Below are positions 34,956 through 44,700 of a stretch of 64,000 nucleotides of DNA, in pieces (position 1 is the first letter of the stretch; every line of letters starts with the position of its first letter). The stretch comes from Ignavibacteria bacterium UBA2373. Lineage in GTDB: Bacteria; Bacteroidota; Ignavibacteria; Kapaibacteriales; UBA961. The position numbers and the translations under genes are program-made. Below the pieces are notes generated by a model, which was given only the letters and a program-made list of their open reading frames with translations, did no database searches and had not been told where the DNA came from. The stretch lies in NCBI GenBank assembly GCA_002344005.1, contig DDTD01000082.1, forward strand, positions 116,038-180,037, in the 5' to 3' direction.

Positions 34956-35261
34956 ATGGTGATTAACATCTCAGCACGCCACTTCAAAGCATGGCCTGAA
35001 TTAACAGAAATTGTTACTGCTACAGCAAACAAATTTTTAAAATATGCCGATGGCATTACTCGTACGGAAATAGTACTTGACGACGATAATGGAAAAATTG
35101 TAGAGTTTACAGTCTATATACAGGATCACGTCATCAATGCAAAAGATTCTTCTGATTTATTTGATAAAAGTATTCATGGCGCGTCTAATAAAATTATCAG
35201 TCAATTAAAAAAAGTTCGCGAAAAACAATCCAATCATCGTAACGCTGAACACAGACCTTAG
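34956..35261 (+). CDS. hpf: Ribosome hibernation promoting factor (short HPF/RaiA family)
   Basis: About 101 residues from the ATG at 34956; the ATG at 34944 adds four residues. MVINISARHFKAWPELTEIV, then the conserved acidic-turn region IVLDDDNGKIVEFTVYIQDH and SSDLFDKSIHGASNKIISQLKKVREK, match the HPF/YfiA fold. The fold binds the 30S decoding channel and inactivates or dimerises ribosomes in slow growth. Being short, it lacks the C-terminal dimerisation domain of long HPF. It is followed by a strong terminator and then hprK. Confidence 0.9.
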   Translation: MVINISARHFKAWPELTEIVTATANKFLKYADGITRTEIVLDDDNGKIVEFTVYIQDHVINAKDSSDLFDKSIHGASNKIISQLKKVREKQSNHRNAEHRP

Positions 35262-35268
35262 TTTATGA

Positions 35269-35300
35269 AACGCCTAAGTCATCTTGGGCGTTTTTTTTTT
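35269..35300 (+). terminator. Rho-independent terminator after hpf
   Basis: AACGCC at 35269-35274 pairs with GGCGTT at 35287-35292. AAG/CTT extends the stem, a TCAT loop closes it, and ten T follow. Confidence 0.92.
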
Positions 35301-35308
35301 GTCCTGTC

Positions 35309-36322
35309 ATGAGTTCATTAAAAAACATACAGTCTATACAAAAAAGTAATATTCCAGTTGATATTTTATTACAATCCCCTGTAAAACTCATACAAATAAA
35401 TCCGTCTATAAATACAAATAAACCAATTATTGATAAAAATATTCATAGACCACAATTGGCATTAGCCGGATTTGTACAATTATTCACTCATAACAGAGTA
35501 CAAGTTTTTGGGAATACAGAGATGTATTACCTCAAATCATTAAGTTCCTCTGAAAGCCGCAAAGCATTTTCAACATTATGTACATTTGAAATTCCATGCA
35601 TAATACTGACAAATAATCATGAATTTGATGAAGCTCTCATGGAGGAAGCGAACAAAGCACATATTCCTGTATTCCGCACACACTATGAGACAACCAAAGC
35701 TATTTATTTACTCACAGAGTTTTTAGACGATCAATTCGCAGAGCAAGCTACTTTACATGGCTCTTTTGTTGATGTTTATGGGGTGGGTGTATTGCTCATA
35801 GGAAGGAGCGGGATAGGTAAAAGTGAAATTGCTTTAGACCTTGTTGAACGAGGTCATCGTTTAGTTGCCGACGACATTGTGATGTTCACAAAAAAGAGAG
35901 AATCAATTCTGATGGGTACCGGTACAACACTCGTAAAACATTTTATGGAAATTCGTGGCTTAGGTATCATTGATGTAGAAAAAATGTTCGGAATTCGTGC
36001 AATACGCTTTCAAAAACGGTTGGAAATTATTGTCGAATTAGAAGAATGGGATAAAGATAAAGAATATACGCGCACAGGGCTTGATGAATATACTTCCCCC
36101 ATTTTAGGTGTTGATATTGCTACCGTCAAATTACCAATATTTGCAGGAAAAAATATTACGGTAATCACAGAAGTCATTGCTCTTAATTATCTATCTAAAA
36201 CGTATGGGTATAATGCTGCACATGAATTTGCTCATAAATTACAACAACAAATTAAGAATAGATCACAATCCAAGCATAAAGACAGCCGACTAATTACTTA
36301 TTTTCAGAGTGATGAAGAATAA
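35309..36322 (+). CDS. hprK: HPr kinase/phosphorylase
   Basis: 337 residues. The N-terminal HprK_N domain (RPQLALAGFVQLFTHNRVQVFG at ~48-69) precedes the kinase core with the Walker A-like GRSGIGKS at 165-172. The catalytic Asp is in RLVADDIVMF, and the signature EIRGLGIIDVEKMFG near 215. In Firmicutes it phosphorylates Ser46 of HPr; in Gram-negative Bacteroidota/Chlorobiota its target is unclear because a full sugar PTS is often lacking. No HPr gene is in the window. Translation begins just after the hpf terminator. Confidence 0.94.
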   Translation: MSSLKNIQSIQKSNIPVDILLQSPVKLIQINPSINTNKPIIDKNIHRPQLALAGFVQLFTHNRVQVFGNTEMYYLKSLSSSESRKAFSTLCTFEIPCIILTNNHEFDEALMEEANKAHIPVFRTHYETTKAIYLLTEFLDDQFAEQATLHGSFVDVYGVGVLLIGRSGIGKSEIALDLVERGHRLVADDIVMFTKKRESILMGTGTTLVKHFMEIRGLGIIDVEKMFGIRAIRFQKRLEIIVELEEWDKDKEYTRTGLDEYTSPILGVDIATVKLPIFAGKNITVITEVIALNYLSKTYGYNAAHEFAHKLQQQIKNRSQSKHKDSRLITYFQSDEE

Positions 36323-36893
36323 TTTGTTTCATCTGACTTCAATGACTCATTGGATTATTCAGCAATATATCCAACAAGGTGATACCGTTATTGATGCTAC
36401 ATGCGGAAATGGACATGATACTCTGTTTTTATCCGAATCAGTTGGTCAAAACGGTCATGTATTTGCATTTGATATTCAAGAGTCCGCTTGCAAAGCAACA
36501 GAAAAAATTTTACAAGACAATGCGACATTCCATAATGTGACAATATTCAATCAATCGCACGACTCTCTTTATTCTTCAATTCATAATCAATTCCACGGTC
36601 ATATTATGGCTGTCATGTTTAATCTTGGTTATTTACCACAATCAGATAAATCAATCATCACACAACCCCATACCACATATTCAGCAATCGAACAAAGTTG
36701 CTCAATTTTACAATCAGGTGGAGTAATAACTATTGCTGTTTATGTAGAGCATAATGGAGGAAAAGATGAGTTACAATCAGTAAAAAATATATTATCTCAT
36801 TTACCTTCATCTAATTTTTCTATTGCTCATTTATGTTACCCTTACAAAAAACGTTCTGCACCGGAATTATTTGTTATTTATAAACGGGGATAA
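36312..36893 (+). CDS. mnmM: Class I SAM methyltransferase of the YtqB/MnmM family (tRNA mnm5U34-type)
   Basis: About 193 residues. The SAM site TVIDATCGNGHDTLFLSE (motif I near residue 30), FAFDIQ and MFNLGYLPQSDK are diagnostic of the 'rRNA methylase' family PF06962. Its B. subtilis member YtqB/MnmM methylates nm5U to mnm5U at the tRNA wobble position. It overlaps the end of hprK by 11 bases. The family assignment is firm; the exact substrate is inferred from the family. Confidence 0.85.
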   Translation: MKNNLFHLTSMTHWIIQQYIQQGDTVIDATCGNGHDTLFLSESVGQNGHVFAFDIQESACKATEKILQDNATFHNVTIFNQSHDSLYSSIHNQFHGHIMAVMFNLGYLPQSDKSIITQPHTTYSAIEQSCSILQSGGVITIAVYVEHNGGKDELQSVKNILSHLPSSNFSIAHLCYPYKKRSAPELFVIYKRG

Positions 36894-36900
36894 TCAAAGT

Positions 36901-37608
36901 ATGTCAGTAAAATTATTATTATACAGTCTTTATCAGCTTCATACAGCTTCGCTATCGGATAGTGTAGTAAATCATAAATGCACGGATTCACTTTCTACCG
37001 ATGCCGCAATCGTACATACGTTAACAACAATTCGGAATCCGGAATTAGTGTTTACATCAAAGCTTATCAGCAACAGCTTAGTACCTGTATCATTAGCAAT
37101 TCCAACAATCCACTTAGTGTATGGTTATGCAGAAAAGAATCGTGATATTGTCTTAAATGGATTGCTCATTGCCAGTGCAGAAGTTGTACAGTTCGGTGTA
37201 ATGACAGGACTAAAATCACTTATTCAAAGAGAACGCCCATTTATCGCTCATAAAGATTGTATTATTCCCAATGACACGGAGTCCTTTTGGTCATTTCCAT
37301 CAGGTCACTCAAGTGGCAGCGCTTGTTTAGCGACCATTCTTAGTTTACGCTATAATAATTGGATTGTGACATCTACGAGTATTTCTTATTCACTCTATAC
37401 TCTATTTGCACGCTTACATCTTGGTGTTCATTATCCGACAGATGTTGCAGCAGGTGCATTGATCGGCATTGGAACAGGCATATTAATACATTCTCTCTCA
37501 TCACAGTTTGAAAAAATGTTTGATTCAATATTACCGCAAGGAAGCAATGAAATAGGTGTAATATCTCCCCCTTCGACACCGCTAATGACTTTATCATTAC
37601 CTTTATGA
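36901..37608 (+). CDS. PAP2-family membrane phosphatase
   Basis: 235 residues from the ATG at 36901, seven bases after mnmM. The three acid-phosphatase motifs are present in order: KSLIQRERP, FPSGHSSG and ARLHLGVHYPTD. The last has Ala for the usual Ser before Arg. Several membrane helices surround them. It probably dephosphorylates undecaprenyl diphosphate or a phosphatidate-type lipid. It lacks a clean signal peptide. It converges on the GT39 gene nine bases later, with a small CGAGAT/ATCTCG hairpin at 37611-37625. Confidence 0.85.
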   Translation: MSVKLLLYSLYQLHTASLSDSVVNHKCTDSLSTDAAIVHTLTTIRNPELVFTSKLISNSLVPVSLAIPTIHLVYGYAEKNRDIVLNGLLIASAEVVQFGVMTGLKSLIQRERPFIAHKDCIIPNDTESFWSFPSGHSSGSACLATILSLRYNNWIVTSTSISYSLYTLFARLHLGVHYPTDVAAGALIGIGTGILIHSLSSQFEKMFDSILPQGSNEIGVISPPSTPLMTLSLPL

Positions 37609-37617
37609 TGCGAGATT

Positions 37618-39264
37618 CTATCTCGGAGTACGTTTATAGACTAAAAATCCATAATAGGAACCATATAATTCGGCACCTTGAATCGCTTCAAGATGATGTT
37701 TATCATGTACTTTTGCAACAAAATACACGGGTTTGTCAATAGTGCCGGACTTCAACCATTCTTCAAATTCACCCGGTGACATATTTTTGGATGCGGCACT
37801 TTGATTATATCGCCTATTTCCATAAAATAAATGCGAATATGTTTTATAGAATATAGGCTGTACATAACAATTCTCCGTTGAAGTTTTTTGATAGAACTCA
37901 AGTATGGATCTTTGTGTATAACCTTCGATTTTAGGTGCAACAAGTGGTAAAAAAATACTGATTGCAAGAATCACCGCAATAAAGCCAAGAGCAATGGAGT
38001 GAATATACTTATGTTTGCGTAGTAAGAAAAATGAGGATAGAATTCCAAGTGCGAGAACTATGGGGACAATAATTTCATAACCATTCCACACTACTGGTGC
38101 CGAAAGGTTTGCTTTCTCAAAATCACGCTTTGTAATAGAAATAATAAATTCTATATGCGTTCCTATATACCAAATTGCAGCAAAAAGCCCTACCCAAACT
38201 ACACTCAATAAACTATAGACAGAAATAAACGGAATAATAGTTTTATTTCTGTTTTTCAAAAAATTAGTAATAACAAAAGCAGCAAGATATGCAACGGGAT
38301 AATACGCTAAAGATGAATAATGGACTATCTTCGTTTGTACTAATGAAAAAAGAATCATCACGGTGAAAAATAAAACTATCATCCAGCGTGAAAAATTATG
38401 CGTATCTTTCTTCCAAGCACTACGAAATCCGAATATAGCATAGACAGAAGCAGGAAAACAACCAATAAGTACAATAACAAAATGATAATATAATGGTTGA
38501 GAATGTCCGGCATCACCCGTCGTCAATAACCTAATTTGATAAAGAATAAACTCTTCTATAAACCAAGATCCATTAATAAAATACTCAACACCAAACCACA
38601 ATGATGCAACAAGTATGGATAGTGAGACATAGCTCAGAATACTTTTCATCACAAATACGGTAAAATTTCTTTGCAACAATAACATGGTAATACCTACTAA
38701 AGAGGGTAATAGAAAACCGACAGGTCCTTTGGTTAATACAGCTATACCTGTTGCAATACCGGCATACACACTATGCTTGAGATGTTCTTGTTTGAGTGCC
38801 TGATGAAGAAAATACACAGATAAAAATATTGCAAGATTAAATAATGGGTCAATGATTCCTGATTTACAATAAAAATGAGGTAAGAATGACCCCGCATAAG
38901 CAAGTACCCACCATAAACCAAATTCTAATGAGTGTAATTTTCTTCCAAGATAAAGCAGAACTTGTAATGTAAAGACACCAATCAAAGCGTTAGGTAAACG
39001 TGCTGCAAATTCATTAATGCCAAACAGGGACATCGCAATCGCTTGCAGCCAAATAAATAAGGGGGGTTTCTCCCAAAAAGGAGCATAATCTATATGAACT
39101 CGTAACCAATCTCCAGTAATTACCATCTCACGAGCTGCCTCAGCAAAGTTAATTTCATCCCAATCAAAGAGATGGACAGTACCCAAAAACGGGATAAACA
39201 ACAGTAATGAGATAAGTGCTGTTATCCAATGTGCACTCTTATTGCGATCTGAAAAGTCAAACAT
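37618..39264 (-). CDS. GT39-type membrane glycosyltransferase (ArnT/PMT-like)
   Basis: 548 residues with about a dozen membrane helices. The first periplasmic loop carries FDWDEINFAEAAREM (D36-E37, the catalytic acidic pair of the GT-C family). WEKPPLFIWLQAIAMSLFG and RLPNALIG follow, as in ArnT. It uses a polyprenyl-phosphate sugar donor to modify lipid A, glycan or protein. A soluble C-terminal part of ~130 residues follows. Acceptor and sugar are unknown. Confidence 0.88.
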   Translation of the reverse strand: MFDFSDRNKSAHWITALISLLLFIPFLGTVHLFDWDEINFAEAAREMVITGDWLRVHIDYAPFWEKPPLFIWLQAIAMSLFGINEFAARLPNALIGVFTLQVLLYLGRKLHSLEFGLWWVLAYAGSFLPHFYCKSGIIDPLFNLAIFLSVYFLHQALKQEHLKHSVYAGIATGIAVLTKGPVGFLLPSLVGITMLLLQRNFTVFVMKSILSYVSLSILVASLWFGVEYFINGSWFIEEFILYQIRLLTTGDAGHSQPLYYHFVIVLIGCFPASVYAIFGFRSAWKKDTHNFSRWMIVLFFTVMILFSLVQTKIVHYSSLAYYPVAYLAAFVITNFLKNRNKTIIPFISVYSLLSVVWVGLFAAIWYIGTHIEFIISITKRDFEKANLSAPVVWNGYEIIVPIVLALGILSSFFLLRKHKYIHSIALGFIAVILAISIFLPLVAPKIEGYTQRSILEFYQKTSTENCYVQPIFYKTYSHLFYGNRRYNQSAASKNMSPGEFEEWLKSGTIDKPVYFVAKVHDKHHLEAIQGAELYGSYYGFLVYKRTPR

Positions 39265-39335
39265 AATGATTGTGTATGAGTTGTAGTATGTATTTTTGTA
39301 AAAGTACCTTAGTTTTCTTTGGTAAGAAGATAATA

Positions 39336-39343
39336 CAAAAATA
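39336..39343 (-). promoter_or_regulatory. Possible TAnnTTTG -7 box for the GT39 gene
   Basis: TATTTTTG on the minus strand, 72 bases upstream of the ATG at 39264, in the 105-base gap between divergent genes. An opposing copy (TATTTTTG, plus strand, 39291-39298) could serve the DUF4286 gene. Confidence 0.28.
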
Positions 39344-39369
39344 TAACATAATTTTATCGTAGGTTGTTT

Positions 39370-39675
39370 ATGATACTATATCAAGTCAATGTGACTGTCA
39401 AATCAATATATGTTCAAGAATGGCAAACATGGATGTGTGAACACCATATACCCGATGTTATGAAAACAGGATGTTTCTTGAATGTGAGAATGTTGGAGTT
39501 AATGGACGATACGACTAACGGAAATTTTGTCATAGAATATGTATGCAAAGATAGTGCAACCTTATTGCATTACCGTCAAGAGTTCTCACCCGCTTTACAA
39601 GCACAACATAATGAAAAATTCAAAGATGCGGCAACATCATTCAGAAAAGAGTTCACCATCGTATTTGAAGCTTGA
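39370..39675 (+). CDS. DUF4286 family protein
   Basis: 101 residues from the ATG at 39370; a TTG two codons earlier is in frame. ILYQVNVTVKSIYVQEWQTWM, HIPDVMKTGCFLNVRMLEL and the C-terminal HNEKFKDAATSFRKEFTIVFE match the small Bacteroidota/Chlorobiota family DUF4286, a ferredoxin-like fold of unknown function. It converges on the LolA-like gene with four bases between them. Confidence 0.85.
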   Translation: MILYQVNVTVKSIYVQEWQTWMCEHHIPDVMKTGCFLNVRMLELMDDTTNGNFVIEYVCKDSATLLHYRQEFSPALQAQHNEKFKDAATSFRKEFTIVFEA

Positions 39676-39679
39676 TGTC

Positions 39680-40291
39680 TTAACGCAAATCAATGACCGT
39701 CATATCTTTTGATGGGGTAAAGACAAATGCAGAGTTATCTATTTTTTGATTCAACTTCATTGACTTTATCGTAATGCTGCGAGTATCGTTATTATCTTTA
39801 TACTCAATAGTTTTTATCTGAAGTGTCTTTTTATCAACAATCATAGTGAGAGATTCTATTCCGTTAATAACGTTATCTTTGTTTCTCGGCTTCATAACTA
39901 TATAATAATTGCTTCCCAGCTTACTATCATTGACCGTCATAGTTTTTTCTATGATATAAGTATTCAATATTCCCAAGAATATATCATCTATCGAAGTCGT
40001 TTCATTATGAATGTCACGATTCGATATCATACATTTATTTGTTACTTTATTTACATTCCAAACAGTTGTTCCATCACAGAAAATAATCACAGACTTTTGT
40101 TCCAAGATAAATTTATTACCCTTTTTTGCTTTCATAGAAAAAAGGTCAAAATTATTATCTACAGTAAATTTAAGACTGATGGAATTAAGTTTCGAATACT
40201 TTTTGAGAAAAGCATTACGAATATCTTGACCATTCATGGCAAGACATGAAAGTATAGATAAAATTATAATTTTCGACAACTTAGTGAGCAT
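39680..40291 (-). CDS. LolA-like outer-membrane lipoprotein carrier protein
   Basis: 203 residues. A signal peptide (IIILSILSCLAMNGQ) precedes a single half-barrel domain: LKFTVDNNFDLFSMKAKKGNKF, VIIFCDGTTVWNVNKVTNKC, LTMIVDKKTLQIKTIEYKDN, FVFTPSKDMTVIDLR. These follow the LolA pattern of a hydrophobic lipid-binding concave sheet in the periplasm. It lacks the strict LolA Arg signature I would look for, so a LolA-related carrier is a moderate call. Confidence 0.75.
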   Translation of the reverse strand: MLTKLSKIIILSILSCLAMNGQDIRNAFLKKYSKLNSISLKFTVDNNFDLFSMKAKKGNKFILEQKSVIIFCDGTTVWNVNKVTNKCMISNRDIHNETTSIDDIFLGILNTYIIEKTMTVNDSKLGSNYYIVMKPRNKDNVINGIESLTMIVDKKTLQIKTIEYKDNNDTRSITIKSMKLNQKIDNSAFVFTPSKDMTVIDLR

Positions 40292-40311
40292 AAGATATAA
40301 AGTTATGAAGA

Positions 40312-41499
40312 TTATTTTTTATCACCCACCGGTTTGGCATCCGCCGGATTTTTACCTTGCTCTTTTTTTGCTTCGGGCGGAGATTGGAAAAAGAGAAATT
40401 TCTTGAGATTATGGAGTTTTATCAACTCTTTAACAGGTAATGATTCCAATGGGTTATCAGATAAATCTAATGAACGTAATTTTGTTAATTTTCCTATACT
40501 GCCGGGTATAGTTTTCAGATTATTTTTTCCCAAATCAATAGTAAGTAAATTTTCCAGATTTCCTATAGATTCGGGAACCTCTTTTATGGAATTCTCCGAA
40601 AAGTCAATCATATCTAACTGCTTTAACTCTGCCAGAGAAGACGGTAACTGTGTAAGTTGGTTTTTGGAGGCATTGAGTGAACGCAATTTTTGGGCTTTTG
40701 AGATTGTTTGTGGCATTGATTGTAATGAATTACCGGAAACATTGATAACTTTTAATTCAGGTAAATCAAATAGAGCATCATCAATTTTAGCAATATTATT
40801 ACTGCTCACATCTAAATTCTCAAGTTTTGACAATGCACTTATTCCGGAGAGATTAGTAAGTTTATTACTACTTAAATCTAATGTGACAAGCGATTTTGAT
40901 GCACTGAGTGATTTAGGCACAGAAGCTAATTGGTTACCTCTGACATTTAATGTCCGCAATTGTGGTAAATTACCTATATCCTCAGGTAATGCACTTAGTT
41001 TATTATTCGCCATATTTAAATCAACCAATGATGACAAACCAGAAAGATTTGAAGGTAAATCACTCATCATATTATTGCTCAGGTTCAACATTGTCAGCTT
41101 TGATAATTTGGTAATGCCGGATGGCAATTTCACCAATTTATTGCTTTGAAGGTTAAGCTGAGTTAATTCTTCAAGTTTACCAATTTCATCAGAGATTTCA
41201 GTAATTTGACTGTTTTCGATTTGTAGAATTTTTAGCTGACTCAACTGTCCCAAACCAGATGGAATGGATTGGTACTTACCACCACGGATTGCAAAAATTC
41301 TTAGATTTTTCATTTTAAGAACTTCACTTGGAAAAACATCTTTATCGTAACGATTAACACGTAAAGTTCTTACTGCCTCGGGATTTTTAGCAGCTTCTTC
41401 AATAGATGTGAATGTTTTTAATGAGTCAGGTATTTGTGCAAACGCTGTTGATACACTGAGCCCAATAATCATACTTGCTATGCCAAACGATACTTTCAT
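40312..41499 (-). CDS. Secreted leucine-rich repeat protein
   Basis: 395 residues from the ATG at 41499. A signal peptide ends STAFAQ. About thirteen bacterial-type LRR units of 22-23 residues follow (LTMLNLSNNMMSDLPSNLSG, LKVINVSGNSLQSMPQTISK, LRSLDLSDNPLESLPVKELI), forming a solenoid suited to protein binding. The C-terminus is Lys/Pro-rich. There is no sorting domain or anchor, so it is predicted periplasmic. An upstream frame extension runs across tRNA-Val and is rejected. Confidence 0.88.
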   Translation of the reverse strand: MKVSFGIASMIIGLSVSTAFAQIPDSLKTFTSIEEAAKNPEAVRTLRVNRYDKDVFPSEVLKMKNLRIFAIRGGKYQSIPSGLGQLSQLKILQIENSQITEISDEIGKLEELTQLNLQSNKLVKLPSGITKLSKLTMLNLSNNMMSDLPSNLSGLSSLVDLNMANNKLSALPEDIGNLPQLRTLNVRGNQLASVPKSLSASKSLVTLDLSSNKLTNLSGISALSKLENLDVSSNNIAKIDDALFDLPELKVINVSGNSLQSMPQTISKAQKLRSLNASKNQLTQLPSSLAELKQLDMIDFSENSIKEVPESIGNLENLLTIDLGKNNLKTIPGSIGKLTKLRSLDLSDNPLESLPVKELIKLHNLKKFLFFQSPPEAKKEQGKNPADAKPVGDKK

Positions 41500-41559
41500 T
41501 GCTATAATGTAAATGAGTGTAAAAAGAAAAAGCCCATGAAAATCATGAGCTAATTTTTG

Positions 41560-41634
41560 TGGGCGGTGAGGGATTTGAACCCCCGACATCCTGCTTGTAA
41601 GGCAGGCGCTCTGGACCAGCTGAGCTAACCGCCC
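41560..41634 (-). tRNA. tRNA-Val (anticodon UAC)
   Basis: A complete cloverleaf on the minus strand: acceptor GGGCGGT/ACCGCCC, D arm GCTC...GAGC, anticodon stem CCTGC/GCAGG with loop CTTACAA (anticodon TAC), and a GGGGGTTCAAATCCCTC T arm. Discriminator A; CCA is not encoded. Confidence 0.96.
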
Positions 41635-41775
41635 GATTATTTTCGGTTCGCAAAAATACGGATTTTATTCTTTCTAACAAACTTTTTGATAAAAATTTTT
41701 CCTCAAATCGAAAAGTCTGTCGTAATTTGGAATCAAAAGTTTCTGTAAATATTGATTTTTATTGAACATCACACC

Positions 41776-44700
41776 ATGGCACTCCTTCTTTGCAATCAAG
41801 CTGCTCTATCAGCCAACCTTCATCAATCCGTTTACGAAGAGATCAAGATTGGCAATTGTGTGAGAATAGTTCCGACTGCGCGGCTACAAAGATTACTGCA
41901 AAGGAACACAGTTCGAACAAATTTTTTGCAGAAAGCAATGCCTGTTAAATCACCACCGATTTACACACTTTCTACATTTATTCAGTATATAGCATCCACT
42001 GTTCCAAGTTTGGCGAAAATTCATGTCGTTAGTGATGCCTATAAGCTTGCATTGTTCGAAGAAGTAGTCGAGCAATCAGCTTTATCGTATTATCGTATTG
42101 CCGACGAAACTCTCTCTCTTCCAATTATAGAGCGACTCAATAATGTCATACAGGGCTTAAAAAAAGATGGAATAACTCCATTGAAACTACAAGATGACTT
42201 AGAAAAAGTAGCCGACACTTCCCTATTAGGGCAGAAAAAATTGACAGATATCATCACACTTTACAATCACTATGAATCTAAATTACAAAACAATATCACG
42301 GATGAATATACATTAACTCATACGCTGACACATTATCTTGCCCATAATCCTTTGCATTTGTCATCTATACTTGAGAAGAACTTATTCCTTTATATTTCAG
42401 GGTTTACTGAGTTTTCACAACCTGAAATTGCCCTTTTTAATGTTCTTTCGCAGCAGAATTATCCCATCATAATCTCAATTGAATTTTCAGAGGATAATGG
42501 TCCATTGTTCGGAAATGTTCAAGGAATGATTACACAATTGATTTTACAAGGATATAGTGTCATAGACCAACCACATCAGACTACTACAGTTTCCAATTTA
42601 CAACATTTAACACCTGTTTCTTGCTTACGACGTTGGCTCTTTAACACTGAAAAACCAATTAATAATCCATTCTTTTCCCGTTTTGTCTCTATGTGGAAAG
42701 CTCAAGATCGTCTGCACGAAGTTGAATCCATAGGCAAATTAGTTAAACATTATCTCTTAAAAGAAGGGTATCATCCGGGGGATATTACAATCGCAGTGAG
42801 GCAACCGGAAATTTATACTCCCCTCTTTCGTGAATGTTTTAAGAAACTTGCGATACCTCTTAATATTACCGATCGCTATTCATTAGCTAAAGCACCTGTC
42901 GTTTCGGCAATATTTTCTGTCTTTGATATTGGCTTACGTGGATGGCGAGTACGTGATATACGACGAGCATTATCTAGCCCCTATCTTCACTTTTTTCAAT
43001 TAGATGACGCTGAATCTGAGAATATAGCATTATATCAACGTGAGTCAGCTGCCACAATTGATGAAGTAGCTCGTTTATTGAGAATCACAGATTATAGGCG
43101 TTTTCATAATCCCAAACAGTGGATTGAAATTATAGAAAAGAGAATACTTGCAATAACAGCATTAGTTAATAGATGGAATGATGCCGGCTTAGTAGATGAA
43201 GCAGAGTTACAACAAAGAAACAAACAACTGCGACAATTAGAAAAAGCAAAAAATGATATTGCTCTTTTGATTGAGATAATTGATATTCCTGATAAACAGA
43301 TGTCTGTCCGGGACTTTCGCAATCTTGTTGTAAAGAATGTACTCAATCGTTTACGAATACGTCATGCAATAGAGATGCTTTTCCATCATATTTTATTGAA
43401 AAAAAATAAATTAACAGAACTTGAATATATAGTTTTAGAAGAAGAAGTTGAAAAAGATGCACGCGCTTTAGCAGCATTTATTGATGTCTTGAACGAATTT
43501 TGTCATGTCCAGAACCAGCGTTTTCCAGATAAAAAACGTTCGCCTATCCACTTTTTTTCGCGGCTGAAGAGCTCTGTACATGCAGCAAAATATCAAATTC
43601 GAGAAAAACATGGATACGGTGTTACCATTACTTCACCGGAACAAACTCGTGGCATTCAAAGCCCTATTTCTATACTCTGTGGTCTGATTGATGGTGAATT
43701 CCCTCAATCTTACAAACCGGAACAATTCCTTGGTATTGAATTACCAAAGTCTGAGGAACGGCATATACGCTCTGAGAGAATGCAGTTTTTTGAATGGTTC
43801 GCAAATGCACTGGAAAGCTGTGAGACCCCGAACATACATATATTTTTGCCAAAATCAGATGGGAATACAGAAACAGTTCCATCACCCTTTTTAGATGCCG
43901 TATTGCGTATAACTACGCTTCGTATTGATAATAAATACAAAGATTTAACTGATAAAAGTGATAATGATACTCCGGCTTGGTATTGTTCTATAGCATCCAT
44001 GCAAGAATTTCAATTATCTGAGGTACTTTCTGCACCAAGTGTCGCAAATCCGCGCAACAATGTATATTCCGAGAACACCGTAAAGCATTTATTACAGCGG
44101 GGTAAATCTCCTATATCTGTTTCTGCATTAGAGCAATATAATGAATGTCCGTTTAAGTATTTATCTTCCTATATTCTCTATTTACAAGACAAACAATCGG
44201 TGATTTCATGGTTTAACAGTCCCGATATAGGTAATCTCTTTCACACCATAGTCTATCGCTTTTATACCTATTTACAAAAAGACTCAATACCGGAAAATCT
44301 CATTGAGTATAAGAAAGAAGACTACAAGTCATTATTACAACAGATTACAAATGAAGAACTTGAAAGACTTAAATTTGATCATCCTTATTTCCCGATTGAA
44401 GTCGCTCGGCTATTAGGTGATGATGTTGCTGAAGGAAAGTTATTTGTATGGTTAGAAAATGAATTACAAAAAATTCAAGCAGGATGGGATTTCATTCCCG
44501 CTTTATTTGAATATTCATTTGGGCAATTTAATAAATCCGGAAAAGGTAATCAGGCACTAAAATTATCGGACACACTTACATTAAGAGGAAAGATTGATAG
44601 AATTGAAATTAAAGAACATAATGATGCTGTGGAGTTCTTGGTAACCGATTATAAAACCGGCAATCCCCCAATAAACAAGGACATTACAACTCTGCGTTCT

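Noticed and set aside
37611..37625. Bidirectional terminator between the PAP2 and GT39 genes
   Set aside because: A six-base stem with a three-base loop but no T run; too weak to call.
41500..41589. N-terminal extension of the LRR protein
   Set aside because: The extension is read through the 3' part of tRNA-Val; a proper signal peptide begins at 41499.
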